A DNA stretch of 64,000 bases, taken from positions 1 to 64,000 of the forward strand of contig JAKLKF010000003.1 in assembly GCA_023150805.1 (NCBI GenBank), given 5' to 3'. Source of the stretch: Myxococcota bacterium. GTDB taxonomy: Bacteria > Myxococcota_A > UBA796 > UBA2385. The translations under genes and the position numbers were made by a program. Below the pieces are notes generated by a model. That model had not been told where the DNA came from. It saw only the letters and a list, made by a program, of their open reading frames with translations, and did not search any database. Shown here piece by piece: positions 46,232-54,447 of this stretch. Numbering within the stretch: position 1 is the first letter of the stretch; each line of letters opens with the position of its first letter.

Positions 46232-47599
46232 TCACCCTCCGCCGAAGGCCAGGTCCGCCTCGCTGCCGACCTGGGCGAAGGCGCTGAACTCGTCCAGCGC
46301 CAGGGTCAGGGTCTCGGTCGTGCCGCCCTGGAACACGCGACCGTCCCCGAAGAGCCAGCGCCAGTCGCTGCCCTCAGGGAAGTCCACCGTCACCGTGCCG
46401 CCCTCTTCGAGCACCGGCGCCACCAGCACCTGGTCGCCCAGCAGGTAGGCGTAGCCCTGGTCGTCCAGGAAGGTCATCAGGCTGCGCCCCTCGGCGAAGG
46501 CCTGGGCACCGCGCGCGGTCAGCCAGGGCAGCATCGCGTGGTGGCGGTCCACCAGGTCCCGGTACAGCTCGACCGTCTCCGGGTCGAAGCGCCAGGGCCA
46601 GTGCTCCCCGCCGCCGCCGTTCTCCATCACCGGGCTGAATGCGCCGACCTGGGCCCAGCGCAGGAACAGCTCCTTGGTGCGCCCCCCCTCGATGTGGTCC
46701 TCGGTCCGGTAGCCGCCGATGTCGCTGCCGAAGGCCAGGTAGCCGGCGTCCGCCGACCAGTAGAAGTTGCGCAGGGCCATCCGCAGCCCGTCGAAGGTGG
46801 CGTCCTGGTCGCCGACCCAGCCGGCCCAGGTGATGTCGACCGGCGCGAAGGACACGCCGGCGCCCCCGATGTCGGCGCCGTAGGTGTCGACGGGCCGCGC
46901 GGTGATGATGCGATCCTCGCCCAGCACCTGCCGCGTGTAGTCGTGGAAGTCCCGGTAGTAGGCCTCGCTGTACTCGTTGCGGGCCACCTCCGCGCCCAGG
47001 CCCGGGCTGTAGTTCGCCGTGATCGCGCTGATGTCCAGCCCGTCGCACTTCCAGCCGTCGATGCCCAGGGCCAGCACGGGGTCCATCAGCGCGTGCCAGG
47101 CGGCCAGCGCGTCGGGGTTCCAGTAGTCGATCAGGCTGCCCTCGCCCTTCCACCAGCTCACCACGGCGGGACCGCTGTCGGCGTCCTGCTGCATGAACCA
47201 GCCGTTCTCCGCCCACTCGTCGTAGATGGGCCCGGCGTCGACGTTGATGGCCGGCACGATCCACAGGAAGACGCGGATGTCCCGCGCGTGCAGGGCGTCG
47301 ATGGTCCCCTGCGGGTCGGGGAAGCGCTTGGGGTCCCACTGGAAGTCGTTGTAGGCCGTCTCCCACGGCGAGTCGATGATGACGGCGGCCACGTCGATGC
47401 CGTTGTCCGCGTAGCCGTCGACCATCTCGAAGAGGCTGTCCTCGGTCGACTCGCCCTCCCAGACCCAGTGCCGCCACGCCCACTCGGGCCAGGCCGCCTC
47501 GTAGGTGGGGCTGCCGCCATCGGCGCCGCCGTCCCCTCCCCCGGTGTCGTCGGAGGGGTCGCCCGTGCAGGCCAGCAGGGTCAGCAGGATGGGGAGCAC
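46232..47599 (-). CDS. GH31-like glycoside hydrolase lipoprotein
   Basis: 455 aa. Lipobox LLAC and a short Gly/Asp linker lead to a TIM barrel: GIDVAAVIIDSPW, GIDGWKCDGLD (nucleophile Asp position), DITWAGWVGDQDATFDGLR (acid/base Asp), AFGSDIGGY and LRWAQVGAFSPVMENG. These are hallmarks of GH31 alpha-glucosidase/xylosidase/sulfoquinovosidase enzymes, but the large N-terminal beta-sandwich is missing, making it a short form. The substrate is not clear. GTG at 47599 has AGGAG six bases upstream; GTG at 47605 is too close to that site. Confidence 0.83.
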   Translation of the reverse strand: MLPILLTLLACTGDPSDDTGGGDGGADGGSPTYEAAWPEWAWRHWVWEGESTEDSLFEMVDGYADNGIDVAAVIIDSPWETAYNDFQWDPKRFPDPQGTIDALHARDIRVFLWIVPAINVDAGPIYDEWAENGWFMQQDADSGPAVVSWWKGEGSLIDYWNPDALAAWHALMDPVLALGIDGWKCDGLDISAITANYSPGLGAEVARNEYSEAYYRDFHDYTRQVLGEDRIITARPVDTYGADIGGAGVSFAPVDITWAGWVGDQDATFDGLRMALRNFYWSADAGYLAFGSDIGGYRTEDHIEGGRTKELFLRWAQVGAFSPVMENGGGGEHWPWRFDPETVELYRDLVDRHHAMLPWLTARGAQAFAEGRSLMTFLDDQGYAYLLGDQVLVAPVLEEGGTVTVDFPEGSDWRWLFGDGRVFQGGTTETLTLALDEFSAFAQVGSEADLAFGGG

Positions 47600-47662
47600 C
47601 AGCACCTCCTGGGGGACCGAAGGGCGCTATCACGAGGTCGTCACCCGCGACGCGCCGGACCC

Positions 47663-48823
47663 TCAGCCCTCGACCAGCCGCCCGCCATGGTGGGTCCCTC
47701 GGGGCCGGATCACCCAGCGCTTGGGGAAGATCCGCCCCGGGCTCACGTCTTGCCGGCGCAGCCAGGAGAGCTCGCCACCCTCCATCCACGTGGCGACGGC
47801 CTCGCCGACCGCCAGGTGGCTGGTCAGCCCGTAGCCGCCCAGGCCCGCGGCCCAGTGCAGGCCGGGCAGGTCCGGGTCGGGGCCCAGGATCGGCCGGCGG
47901 TCGGGGGCGAAGGTCCGCAGGCCCGTCCAGCCGGCGGTCCAGCCGACCTCGGACAGGGCCGGCAGGTGCTGCACGAGGCGCTCGCCGACCTCGTCGCGCC
48001 AGCCGTCGGCCACCGGCCCCGTCGAGCCCGGGCCGGGCGCGGGCGGGTCGATGCGCTCGTCGCAGCCGCTGACCAGCCAGCCCCCTCCCTCGGGCCGCAC
48101 GTACAGGCCGAGGTCCTCCAGCCAGCACCAGGGGTGCCCGGGACGGGCGAGGGGATGCGGCGTGGTCAAGAGCAGGCTGCGCCGGATCGGGTACAGGGGC
48201 CGCCGCAGGCCGAGGGGCGCCGCGAGCTGTCCGGACCAGGCCCCCGCCGCCAGCACGACCCGGTCGCAGGCCAGGGGGCCCTGGTCGGTGTCGACCCCCA
48301 CCACGCGCCCTCCGTGCACCTGCAGGGCCGTCACGCGCACGCCGCGCCGCAAGGCGCCGCGCCCCTGCAAGGGGGCCAAGAGGCCCGTCGCGAGGGCGTG
48401 CGGATCGGCCACCCGCGCCTCCGGCACGTACCAGGCCCGCTTGAGGTGGACCCCCGCCATGGCCGGCGCGACCCGGTCGGGCAGGTCCAGGGCGATCACC
48501 TCGTGGCCCGAGGCGCGCAGCGCCGCGACGGCGTCGTCGAGCTCCTGGGCCTCGTGCACCAGGCCGTGCACGGCGCCCGTGATCCGCGCCGGCAGCACCT
48601 GCCAGCCCTCCTCCAGCTCCCGCAGCAGCGCGTGGGCGCGCAGGGCCAGCCGCCGCTCGACCGGGTCCTCGACCAGCAGGCGCACCATGCCGGCGTTCTG
48701 GGCGCTGGCCTCGCTGGCGACCTGCGACCCCTGCTCCAGCACCCGGAGGGAGCCCGACAGCCGCGCAGCCACGGCCGCGCCGACCAGGCCCGCCCCCACC
48801 ACCACGGTCTCCACGGACTCCAT
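47663..48823 (-). CDS. DAO-family FAD-dependent amino-acid/amine oxidoreductase
   Basis: 386 aa. FAD-binding start TVVVGAGLVGAAVAARL with the dinucleotide GxGxxG; the FAD-contact block SEASAQNAGMVR follows, and the C-terminus has GLRTFAPDRRPILGPDPDLPG and GGYGLTSHLAVGEAVA. These are features of DadA/sarcosine-oxidase/glycine-oxidase relatives. The substrate cannot be chosen. ATG at 48823 has GGAGG seven bases upstream; the longer open frame is antisense to the Usp gene. No signal peptide. Confidence 0.87.
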   Translation of the reverse strand: MESVETVVVGAGLVGAAVAARLSGSLRVLEQGSQVASEASAQNAGMVRLLVEDPVERRLALRAHALLRELEEGWQVLPARITGAVHGLVHEAQELDDAVAALRASGHEVIALDLPDRVAPAMAGVHLKRAWYVPEARVADPHALATGLLAPLQGRGALRRGVRVTALQVHGGRVVGVDTDQGPLACDRVVLAAGAWSGQLAAPLGLRRPLYPIRRSLLLTTPHPLARPGHPWCWLEDLGLYVRPEGGGWLVSGCDERIDPPAPGPGSTGPVADGWRDEVGERLVQHLPALSEVGWTAGWTGLRTFAPDRRPILGPDPDLPGLHWAAGLGGYGLTSHLAVGEAVATWMEGGELSWLRRQDVSPGRIFPKRWVIRPRGTHHGGRLVEG

Positions 48824-48849
48824 GTCGCCCCCTCCAGGTGAAGCGGCCG

Positions 48850-49671
48850 CTACAGGCTCAACGGCACGGCCAGCACGGGACAGGGCGCGTCCCGCATCAC
48901 GCGCTCGGTGCGGCTGCCGATCACCTCGTCGGCCAGGCTGTCGTGGCCTCGGGTGACCATCACGATCAGGTCGGCGTCGCTCTCCTGGGCCTCGACCAGG
49001 ATCGAGGAGACGACCGGCCCCCGGCTCCACCGCCACTGGATGAGCGCGCCCGGCGGGGTGAGGACGGCGGGCAGCTCGTCGGGCACGGTGCCCACGTGGT
49101 GCAGCGCGAGCTGCGCCGAGGTCGTGCCGGTCGCCACGAGGAAGGTCCACGCCGCGTCCACCGCGTCCTGCACGGCGATGTCGTCGCCGACCGGCACCAG
49201 CACGCGGCGCAGGGCGAGGCGCCCGGAGGTCGGGTCGACCACGCCGCGGGTGCCCTGGCCGACGAAGAGCGTGCCGACCGAGAAGTGGCGGGCGAGGCGC
49301 TCGGCCGCGCTGCCGAAGACCAGGCGGTCCAGGCCCTGCCGGCGCTCGGAGCCCAGCAGCAGCAGGTCCGGGCCGAGGACCTCGGCCGCGTGGATGACGG
49401 CGTGGAGAGGGTCGGGGCCCTCGGCCGCCACCTGGGCCAGGTCGAGGCCGGCCAGGTCCTCGGCCTGCGGGTGCCCCCACACGCGCAGCAGGTCCCGCAC
49501 GAGCGGCCGCACGTCCCAGGGGCGCGCGGGCCCCGGGCCGCGGTGGGCGTGCACCACGCACAGGCGCGCCCGCGCGTCGAGCGCCAGGCGCAAGCCGTGG
49601 GCCAGCAGGTCGGTGGCGCCCGGTCCCAGGTCGGTGGCCAGCACGATGCGGCGGAGCAGGGGCGTGGTCAT
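48850..49671 (-). CDS. Tandem-domain universal stress protein
   Basis: 273 aa, two Usp folds. The first starts RRIVLATDLGPGATDLL and includes LGSERRQGLDRLVFGSAAERL; the second starts RRVLVPVGDDIAVQDAV and ends MVTRGHDSLADEVIGSRTER. Only parts of the ATP-binding G-x2-G-x9-G pattern are kept (the first has S-E-R-R-Q-G), so nucleotide binding is uncertain. Function in stress tolerance is general for the family. It precedes the FAD oxidoreductase and follows another Usp gene. Confidence 0.85.
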   Translation of the reverse strand: MTTPLLRRIVLATDLGPGATDLLAHGLRLALDARARLCVVHAHRGPGPARPWDVRPLVRDLLRVWGHPQAEDLAGLDLAQVAAEGPDPLHAVIHAAEVLGPDLLLLGSERRQGLDRLVFGSAAERLARHFSVGTLFVGQGTRGVVDPTSGRLALRRVLVPVGDDIAVQDAVDAAWTFLVATGTTSAQLALHHVGTVPDELPAVLTPPGALIQWRWSRGPVVSSILVEAQESDADLIVMVTRGHDSLADEVIGSRTERVMRDAPCPVLAVPLSL

Positions 49672-49728
49672 GACCCTCTTGTAGCCTCCCGGTCCGACCC
49701 CGGCCCGCTCCCGCGGCGTCCGGATGCC

Positions 49729-50184
49729 CTACGCCTCCGGCGTCCGAATAATCGTCACCGGGCAGCCGGCGCGGCGGATCACGCGCTCGGCCACGCTGCC
49801 CAGCAGGGCGCGCTCCAGGCCCCGCCGCCCGTGGGTGCCCATCACGATGTGGCGCGCGCCCAGCTCCTCGGCCACCGTCATGATGGTCTCGGCCGGCTCG
49901 CCGTGGCGGACCAGGTGGCTGACCGGCAGGCCATGGCTGCGGAAGGCCGCGGCCAGCCCGTCCAGGTGGCTGCCGGCCTCCTGGTCGAGCACCCCCAGCG
50001 CCGTCTCCGTGTCGATCAGGCCGACGGGCAGGGCGCCGGCGGGCGGCACCCCCACCGGCAGGTGCACCACGTGCAGCAGCGTCACCACGCAGTCCAGCGC
50101 GCGCGCCAGCTTCACCGCCATGTCGACCACGGGCTGGGTCGGGCCGGCCAGGTCGACGGGGACCAGGAGCACATCAGCGTTCAT
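49729..50184 (-). CDS. Single-domain universal stress protein
   Basis: 151 aa. It has VPVDLAGPTQPVVDMAVKLA at the start and the complete ATP-binding pattern GTHGRRGLERALLGSVAE, unlike the neighbouring tandem Usp. ATP-binding Usps often act as energy or redox gauges. ATG at 50184 follows GAGGTGTCCTC. Together the two Usp genes may respond to the same stress; spacing (57 bp) allows one transcript. Confidence 0.88.
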   Translation of the reverse strand: MNADVLLVPVDLAGPTQPVVDMAVKLARALDCVVTLLHVVHLPVGVPPAGALPVGLIDTETALGVLDQEAGSHLDGLAAAFRSHGLPVSHLVRHGEPAETIMTVAEELGARHIVMGTHGRRGLERALLGSVAERVIRRAGCPVTIIRTPEA

Positions 50185-50334
50185 GAGGACACCTCGTGGG
50201 CCAGGCGAGAGGGCCGGCGAGGGCGCCTCCCAGGGAGGGTGCAGGGCGGCGGGCGGCTCCGCGGTGCGCCCGAAGGCGGGGATGGACGGTCATCGTAGCA
50301 ACAGCCGCCCGCGCCGGGCTACGGGCGCGACGCC

Positions 50335-50646
50335 ATGGCGCTCCCCTCCCCCGCCGCCCGCCCTGCCCGCGTGGCCCTGGTCTGCTCCGCCCACGGCTTC
50401 GGGCACCAGGCCCGGCAGCTCGCCCTGGGCCAGGCGCGCCAGGCGCGCGGCGCCCGGGGTCAGCTCCGGCGGCCGCGGTCTTCACCAAGCCCGGCGACGG
50501 CATCCTGGCCGAGGCCAGCCTGGCCGGCCCCCCCCCTGTGCTGGGTGCCGCGCGGCGCCTTCCCCGAGGCGGCCTCCCTGGTGGCGGCCATGCATGCCCG
50601 GAGTGACCAGGCGGTGGGCCGCCTGGCCCAGCAGGTCCTGGGCTGA
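50335..50646 (+). pseudogene. Decayed glycosyltransferase remnant
   Basis: The first ~35 codons (VALVCSAHGFGHQARQLALG) match the N-terminus of nucleotide-sugar glycosyltransferases of the GFGHxxR type. A different frame then reads VFTKPGDGILAEASLAGPPP, the family's C-terminal donor-site block, and after a poly-C run the first frame resumes with PRGAFPEAASLVAAM and a stop. About 250 middle residues are absent. This is a gene reduced by an internal deletion plus frameshift, unless the C-run is a sequencing error. Confidence 0.6.
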
Positions 50647-50665
50647 CGCGCCGCCCGGGGCCCCG

Positions 50666-52198
50666 TCAGGGCCCGCCCCAGCCGCGCTCGGCCAGGAAGT
50701 CCCGCACGACCGGGTCCTGGGCGGTCACCGGCCGCAGCCAGGTGCCCACGCGCTCGCGCCGCCACCACCCGGCCTCGCCCCAGGTCGTGAACCGGTAGCG
50801 GTAGAGCGAGACGCGCACGGCCCGGGGCGGCGCGTCCGGGAAGGGATCGGCGGCGAGCAGGCGCTTCACGGCCGGCTCGCCGTGCACCAGCTTCCAGGCC
50901 AGGTGCACGACCCAGGGCGCCCGCTCGGGGGACTGCATCGCGGCGAACCAGGCCTGCCAGTCCAGCCGCGGCTGCCAGGGCGTGACCAGGCAGGGCGCCC
51001 GGTCCACCGGCCCCGGCTTGCACGGCAGCTCGTAGGGGCGCCAGGTCGCCGCCGGGTCGTCGGGGTCGTCGGCCGTGCCCTCGATCCCGATGACGTGGAG
51101 CTGCTGCCCGACGCTGCCGAAGGCGCCGTAGCTGTTGACCAGGTGCAGCGGGTCGAAGCTGGTGTTCATCGCCTGGCGGGCCGAGAGCAGGTTGGCCACC
51201 GGTCCGACGCTGAGCAGGCCGACCGCAAGGCACAGCCCCGCCACGACCCCGGCGCGGGGCCGCGACAGCGGGGCGACCGGCAGGGCCCGGGCCCGGCGGA
51301 CCAGCGGCCCGGGGAGGACCCGCGCCAGGGCGTCGTCGTCCAGGGCCGCCAGGCACAGCACCAGGCTGAGCCAGTTCAGCCAGGACAGGTTGCCGCTGGA
51401 GATGAGCAGCACCTGGAAGCTGGCCAGGACCAGGGCGGCGCCGGTCCGCCAGGGCGCCGGCAGGAACAGGGCGAAGGGCACGACCAGCTCGACCACGTGG
51501 TTCCAGGCCACGCCCAGCCGCAACAGGCCGTCGGGCGCCTGGTGCCACAGCCAGGACAGGGGATGGGGGTTGGGCTGGGTCTCGTAGTGCCAGCGAAGGC
51601 AGGTCAGGTCCCGCCAGCAGTCGTCGCCCCGCAGCTTGATCAGGCCCGCGCCCAGGTACAGCCGGAACAGCACCCACCGCAGCAGCCAGACGACGGCGGC
51701 GGGCACGGGGCCGGCGCGCAGCGGCCGCGGGTCCAGCGGCGGGGCCAGGAAGATGGCCAGGAAGCCCACCTCCAGCAGCAGGGTCTCCCAGCCGTAGCCG
51801 AGCCAGACCTGGCCGACGTGCACGAAGGAGAGCTGCAGCACCCACAGCAGGGCCAGCAGCGGCGCGTTGGCCAGGCCTCCGCACAGCGCCAGCGACGCCA
51901 CCAGGCCCAGCCCCGCCGCCGCGTGCAGCGTCGCGTCCGAGGCGTCGAGCCAGAACAGGCTGGGCCGGAGCCAGGGGGCCTGCGCGCCATGCACCTCGAC
52001 CAGGCGCGCCAGCCAGGGCTCGACCGGCGAGAGTCCCCGCCGCCCCCACAGCGGCGCGGCGTGCCACAGCAGGCCAGCGAAGGCGATCGCGTAGATGAGG
52101 CCGAGACCCCGAAGGAACGCGAAGCGCACCAGGTGGAACCGCGCCGGGGGCCGACGCCAGGCGGCGGCCTCGGGGGGCGGCACGACAGCTTCCGACAT
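50666..52198 (-). CDS. Lipase maturation factor (LMF1) family membrane protein
   Basis: 510 aa with about ten helices. The diagnostic region DCWRDLTCLRWHYETQPNPH is complete, preceded by GLIKLRGD, and a C-terminal soluble part contains RYRFTTW. In animals LMF proteins help fold lipases in the ER; bacterial members exist, with unknown clients. ATG at 52198; a weak ribosome site. Divergent from the VHL-domain gene over 36 bp, so shared control is possible. Confidence 0.87.
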   Translation of the reverse strand: MSEAVVPPPEAAAWRRPPARFHLVRFAFLRGLGLIYAIAFAGLLWHAAPLWGRRGLSPVEPWLARLVEVHGAQAPWLRPSLFWLDASDATLHAAAGLGLVASLALCGGLANAPLLALLWVLQLSFVHVGQVWLGYGWETLLLEVGFLAIFLAPPLDPRPLRAGPVPAAVVWLLRWVLFRLYLGAGLIKLRGDDCWRDLTCLRWHYETQPNPHPLSWLWHQAPDGLLRLGVAWNHVVELVVPFALFLPAPWRTGAALVLASFQVLLISSGNLSWLNWLSLVLCLAALDDDALARVLPGPLVRRARALPVAPLSRPRAGVVAGLCLAVGLLSVGPVANLLSARQAMNTSFDPLHLVNSYGAFGSVGQQLHVIGIEGTADDPDDPAATWRPYELPCKPGPVDRAPCLVTPWQPRLDWQAWFAAMQSPERAPWVVHLAWKLVHGEPAVKRLLAADPFPDAPPRAVRVSLYRYRFTTWGEAGWWRRERVGTWLRPVTAQDPVVRDFLAERGWGGP

Positions 52199-52234
52199 GC
52201 AGGGACAGCGTAGCCGTGGCTACGCTGCGCGGCC

Positions 52235-52624
52235 GTGACTCCGTCCCCGCTCCTCCTGCTCCCCCTGTGGCTGGCCTGCGCCGGCGACGAGACCTACGTG
52301 CCCCAACCCATCGGCGGCGACAGCGGCTGGACGGCACCCGACGGTGGCGGGGACGGCGGCGGCGGCGGCGAGCTGTGCAGCGACCCCGCCGGCGGCCCCC
52401 AGGCGACCCTGCGGGTGAGCAACCGGGGCACCCTGCCGGTCCAGGTGTACTGGGTGGACACGAGCTGCGCCGAGCTGCCCTATGCCCAGCTCCAGGGCGG
52501 CCAGTCCTACGACCAGCCCACCTACGTCAACCACGCCTGGCGGGTGCGGGTGCTCGGCAGCGGCGAGCTGCTCGCCGAGCTGCTGGTGGACGAGACGCTG
52601 GAGATCGTCGAGGTGTCGCCGTGA
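52235..52624 (+). CDS. VHL beta-domain-like lipoprotein
   Basis: 129 aa. Lipobox WLAC (C15) and an Asp/Gly linker precede a ~75-residue domain: LRVSNRGTLPVQVYWVD, ELPYAQLQGGQSYDQPTYV and NHAWRVRVLGSGELL. This order matches the beta domain of the human VHL tumour suppressor (N..P..V.W, Y..L.PG, T....H.W). In humans it binds hydroxyproline; bacterial versions are scattered and uncharacterised. GTG at 52235. Stop overlaps the next start (GTGA), so three genes are translationally chained. The anchor suggests a cell-surface binding role. Confidence 0.68.
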   Translation: MTPSPLLLLPLWLACAGDETYVPQPIGGDSGWTAPDGGGDGGGGGELCSDPAGGPQATLRVSNRGTLPVQVYWVDTSCAELPYAQLQGGQSYDQPTYVNHAWRVRVLGSGELLAELLVDETLEIVEVSP

Positions 52625-53040
52625 GGGTCCCCGCCGCGCCCCTGGCGCTCGCCGCCGCCGCCACCGGCTGCATCAACCTCAAGCAGATGCCGCCCGACCA
52701 GCCCTGCAAGGAAGCCGGCTACGCCATCGCCAGCCGGATCTTCGACTGCACGGCCGACGGGGACCTGGCCAACGCCACCTACGAGCGCTTCGAGGAGGAG
52801 TACGCCTGCGTGCTCTGGGACCTGGAGGAGGAACCCGACCCCTATGGCAGCAACGTCGAGAAGGACCTGTTCCACTGCTCGCTGACCATCGGCGCGATGG
52901 AGTGCGAGCAGGTGCTGGCCTGCGGCGAGGACCTGGACTGCTTCCTGTCCACCTCGCCGGCCTGCGGGCTGGTCGTGACCTACGCCGACGGCAGCGCCCT
53001 CTCCTCCGGCGGCGGCGCCGACAGCGGGAGCGGCCGGTGA
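52621..53040 (+). CDS. Cys-rich lipoprotein of unknown function
   Basis: 139 aa. Lipobox-like ATGC (C17), then acidic sequence with about ten Cys, some in pairs such as ACGEDLDC and PACG, likely disulfide-bonded outside the cytoplasm. It ends in a Gly/Ser-rich tail. No family recognised. GTG at 52621 overlaps the VHL-like gene, and its own end (GTGA) overlaps the following outer-membrane gene, so the three probably form one envelope unit. Confidence 0.72.
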   Translation: MRVPAAPLALAAAATGCINLKQMPPDQPCKEAGYAIASRIFDCTADGDLANATYERFEEEYACVLWDLEEEPDPYGSNVEKDLFHCSLTIGAMECEQVLACGEDLDCFLSTSPACGLVVTYADGSALSSGGGADSGSGR

Positions 53041-54377
53041 GGGCCGGCCTCCTCGTCGCGGGCGCCGCCCTGCTGTCCAGCCTGGCCGGACCCGCTCGCG
53101 CCCAGGACACCACCGGCGGCATCAACTACGGCGACGGGGGCGACAAGCGCTGGTGGGACCCCGACGGCGTCAGCAACTGCCAGAGCAACGCGCCCATCGC
53201 CGGCACCGCCGGCTACCGCAACGCCTCGGCCGCCATCACGACCAACGCCACCACCTACGGCGCCGCGCAGTGGGCCGAGCGCAACCTGTTCCCGATGGTG
53301 CACCGCCGCGACCGCCCGCAGAAGGCCACGGGCGCCGGCGCGATGGAGACGAACCTGGTCTTCACGGCGACCCGCGTGCCCTCGGTCGAGTCGGGCTACC
53401 CCTTCGGCGACTGCCCCTACGACTACCGGGTCACGATGCGGGCGCTGGACCTGGGCGCCAGCAACTTCGGCTTCGCGGTCAAGAAGGGGCGGGTCGGCCT
53501 GTTCTACGCGGGCTCGCTGACCTGGTCCTCGTCGGCCTTCGCCAACAACGCCGCCCGCGGGATGATGACCGGCAGCTACCTGATCTGGGGCGGCGTGGGC
53601 GCCGCGGCGGCCCCGGCCCTGGGCGGCTGGGAGTACGAGCAGGGGGTCTCGACCATCTCGCCGGACTGGATCCTGGGCGCCACCGTCGACGCCAGCTACC
53701 TCTTCGCCGAGGCCGGCTACGTCGGCTCGACGGGCTTCTACGGCCACGTGCAGGAGGGCACGGTCGGCTTCTTCGGCTCGGCCCTGGTCCAGAAGGGCAT
53801 CGACGGCCTGCCCTTCTTCAAGGCCGGCGCCGACCGCGTCGAGAGCAAGGCCGGCCTGTCCAGCGTCTACGCGCGCAAGCTGCCCCTGCAGGCCATGCCC
53901 CGCTACGGCGACGGCAGCGGCGCCCCGCAGCGGGACGGGGACACGGAGATCGAGGACAGCCTGCAGACGGCGCACCTGGAGCAGCTCAACCTGGGCGGGG
54001 TGGCCGACGTGCTGGTCGCGGGCGCCTGGAAGCCCACCCCGGGGCTCTTCGAGGCCCAGGTGGGCGTGCACAGCAAGGGCTACCACGAGGCCCGCAAGGC
54101 CCAGGCCGACGAGGAGGAGGAGGCCGGCCTGCTGGGCCAGGCGCGGCCGGGCTTCCTGGTCCGCGGCGGCGTCGTGAACCTGCCCGACCTCTGGTACTAC
54201 GGCGTCGAGGGCGGCATCTACGGCACGGCGCGCCTGGAGCTGACCCAGGCCTTCGGCGACGGCACGCCGATGTACGTGCAGATGCGCCTGCTGTGGAACG
54301 ACCCCGAGATGCTTGCGCTCTACCCCTTCGCCTACAACGGGGTCTGGGCGTCCTACCGGTTCTGGGCGGCATTCTGA
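53037..54377 (+). CDS. Putative outer-membrane/secreted beta-rich protein
   Basis: 446 aa. A signal peptide ends PARAQ. The rest is rich in Gly, Tyr, Trp and alternating hydrophobics, with segments such as GFYGHVQEGTVGFFGSALV and LWYYGVEGGIYGTARLELTQ and a final aromatic residue (AAF), as seen in outer-membrane barrels. No family is named. GTG at 53037 overlaps the preceding lipoprotein gene by four bases, so it may assemble with those two lipoproteins. Acidic DEEEE loop near residue 360. Confidence 0.75.
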   Translation: MRAGLLVAGAALLSSLAGPARAQDTTGGINYGDGGDKRWWDPDGVSNCQSNAPIAGTAGYRNASAAITTNATTYGAAQWAERNLFPMVHRRDRPQKATGAGAMETNLVFTATRVPSVESGYPFGDCPYDYRVTMRALDLGASNFGFAVKKGRVGLFYAGSLTWSSSAFANNAARGMMTGSYLIWGGVGAAAAPALGGWEYEQGVSTISPDWILGATVDASYLFAEAGYVGSTGFYGHVQEGTVGFFGSALVQKGIDGLPFFKAGADRVESKAGLSSVYARKLPLQAMPRYGDGSGAPQRDGDTEIEDSLQTAHLEQLNLGGVADVLVAGAWKPTPGLFEAQVGVHSKGYHEARKAQADEEEEAGLLGQARPGFLVRGGVVNLPDLWYYGVEGGIYGTARLELTQAFGDGTPMYVQMRLLWNDPEMLALYPFAYNGVWASYRFWAAF

Positions 54378-54447
54378 CGCCCGCTCGGGCAGCCGCCATG
54401 CGGTAGGGTGGCAGCAACGGCGGCGTCCTCGTCGCCAGGGAGGTCCC

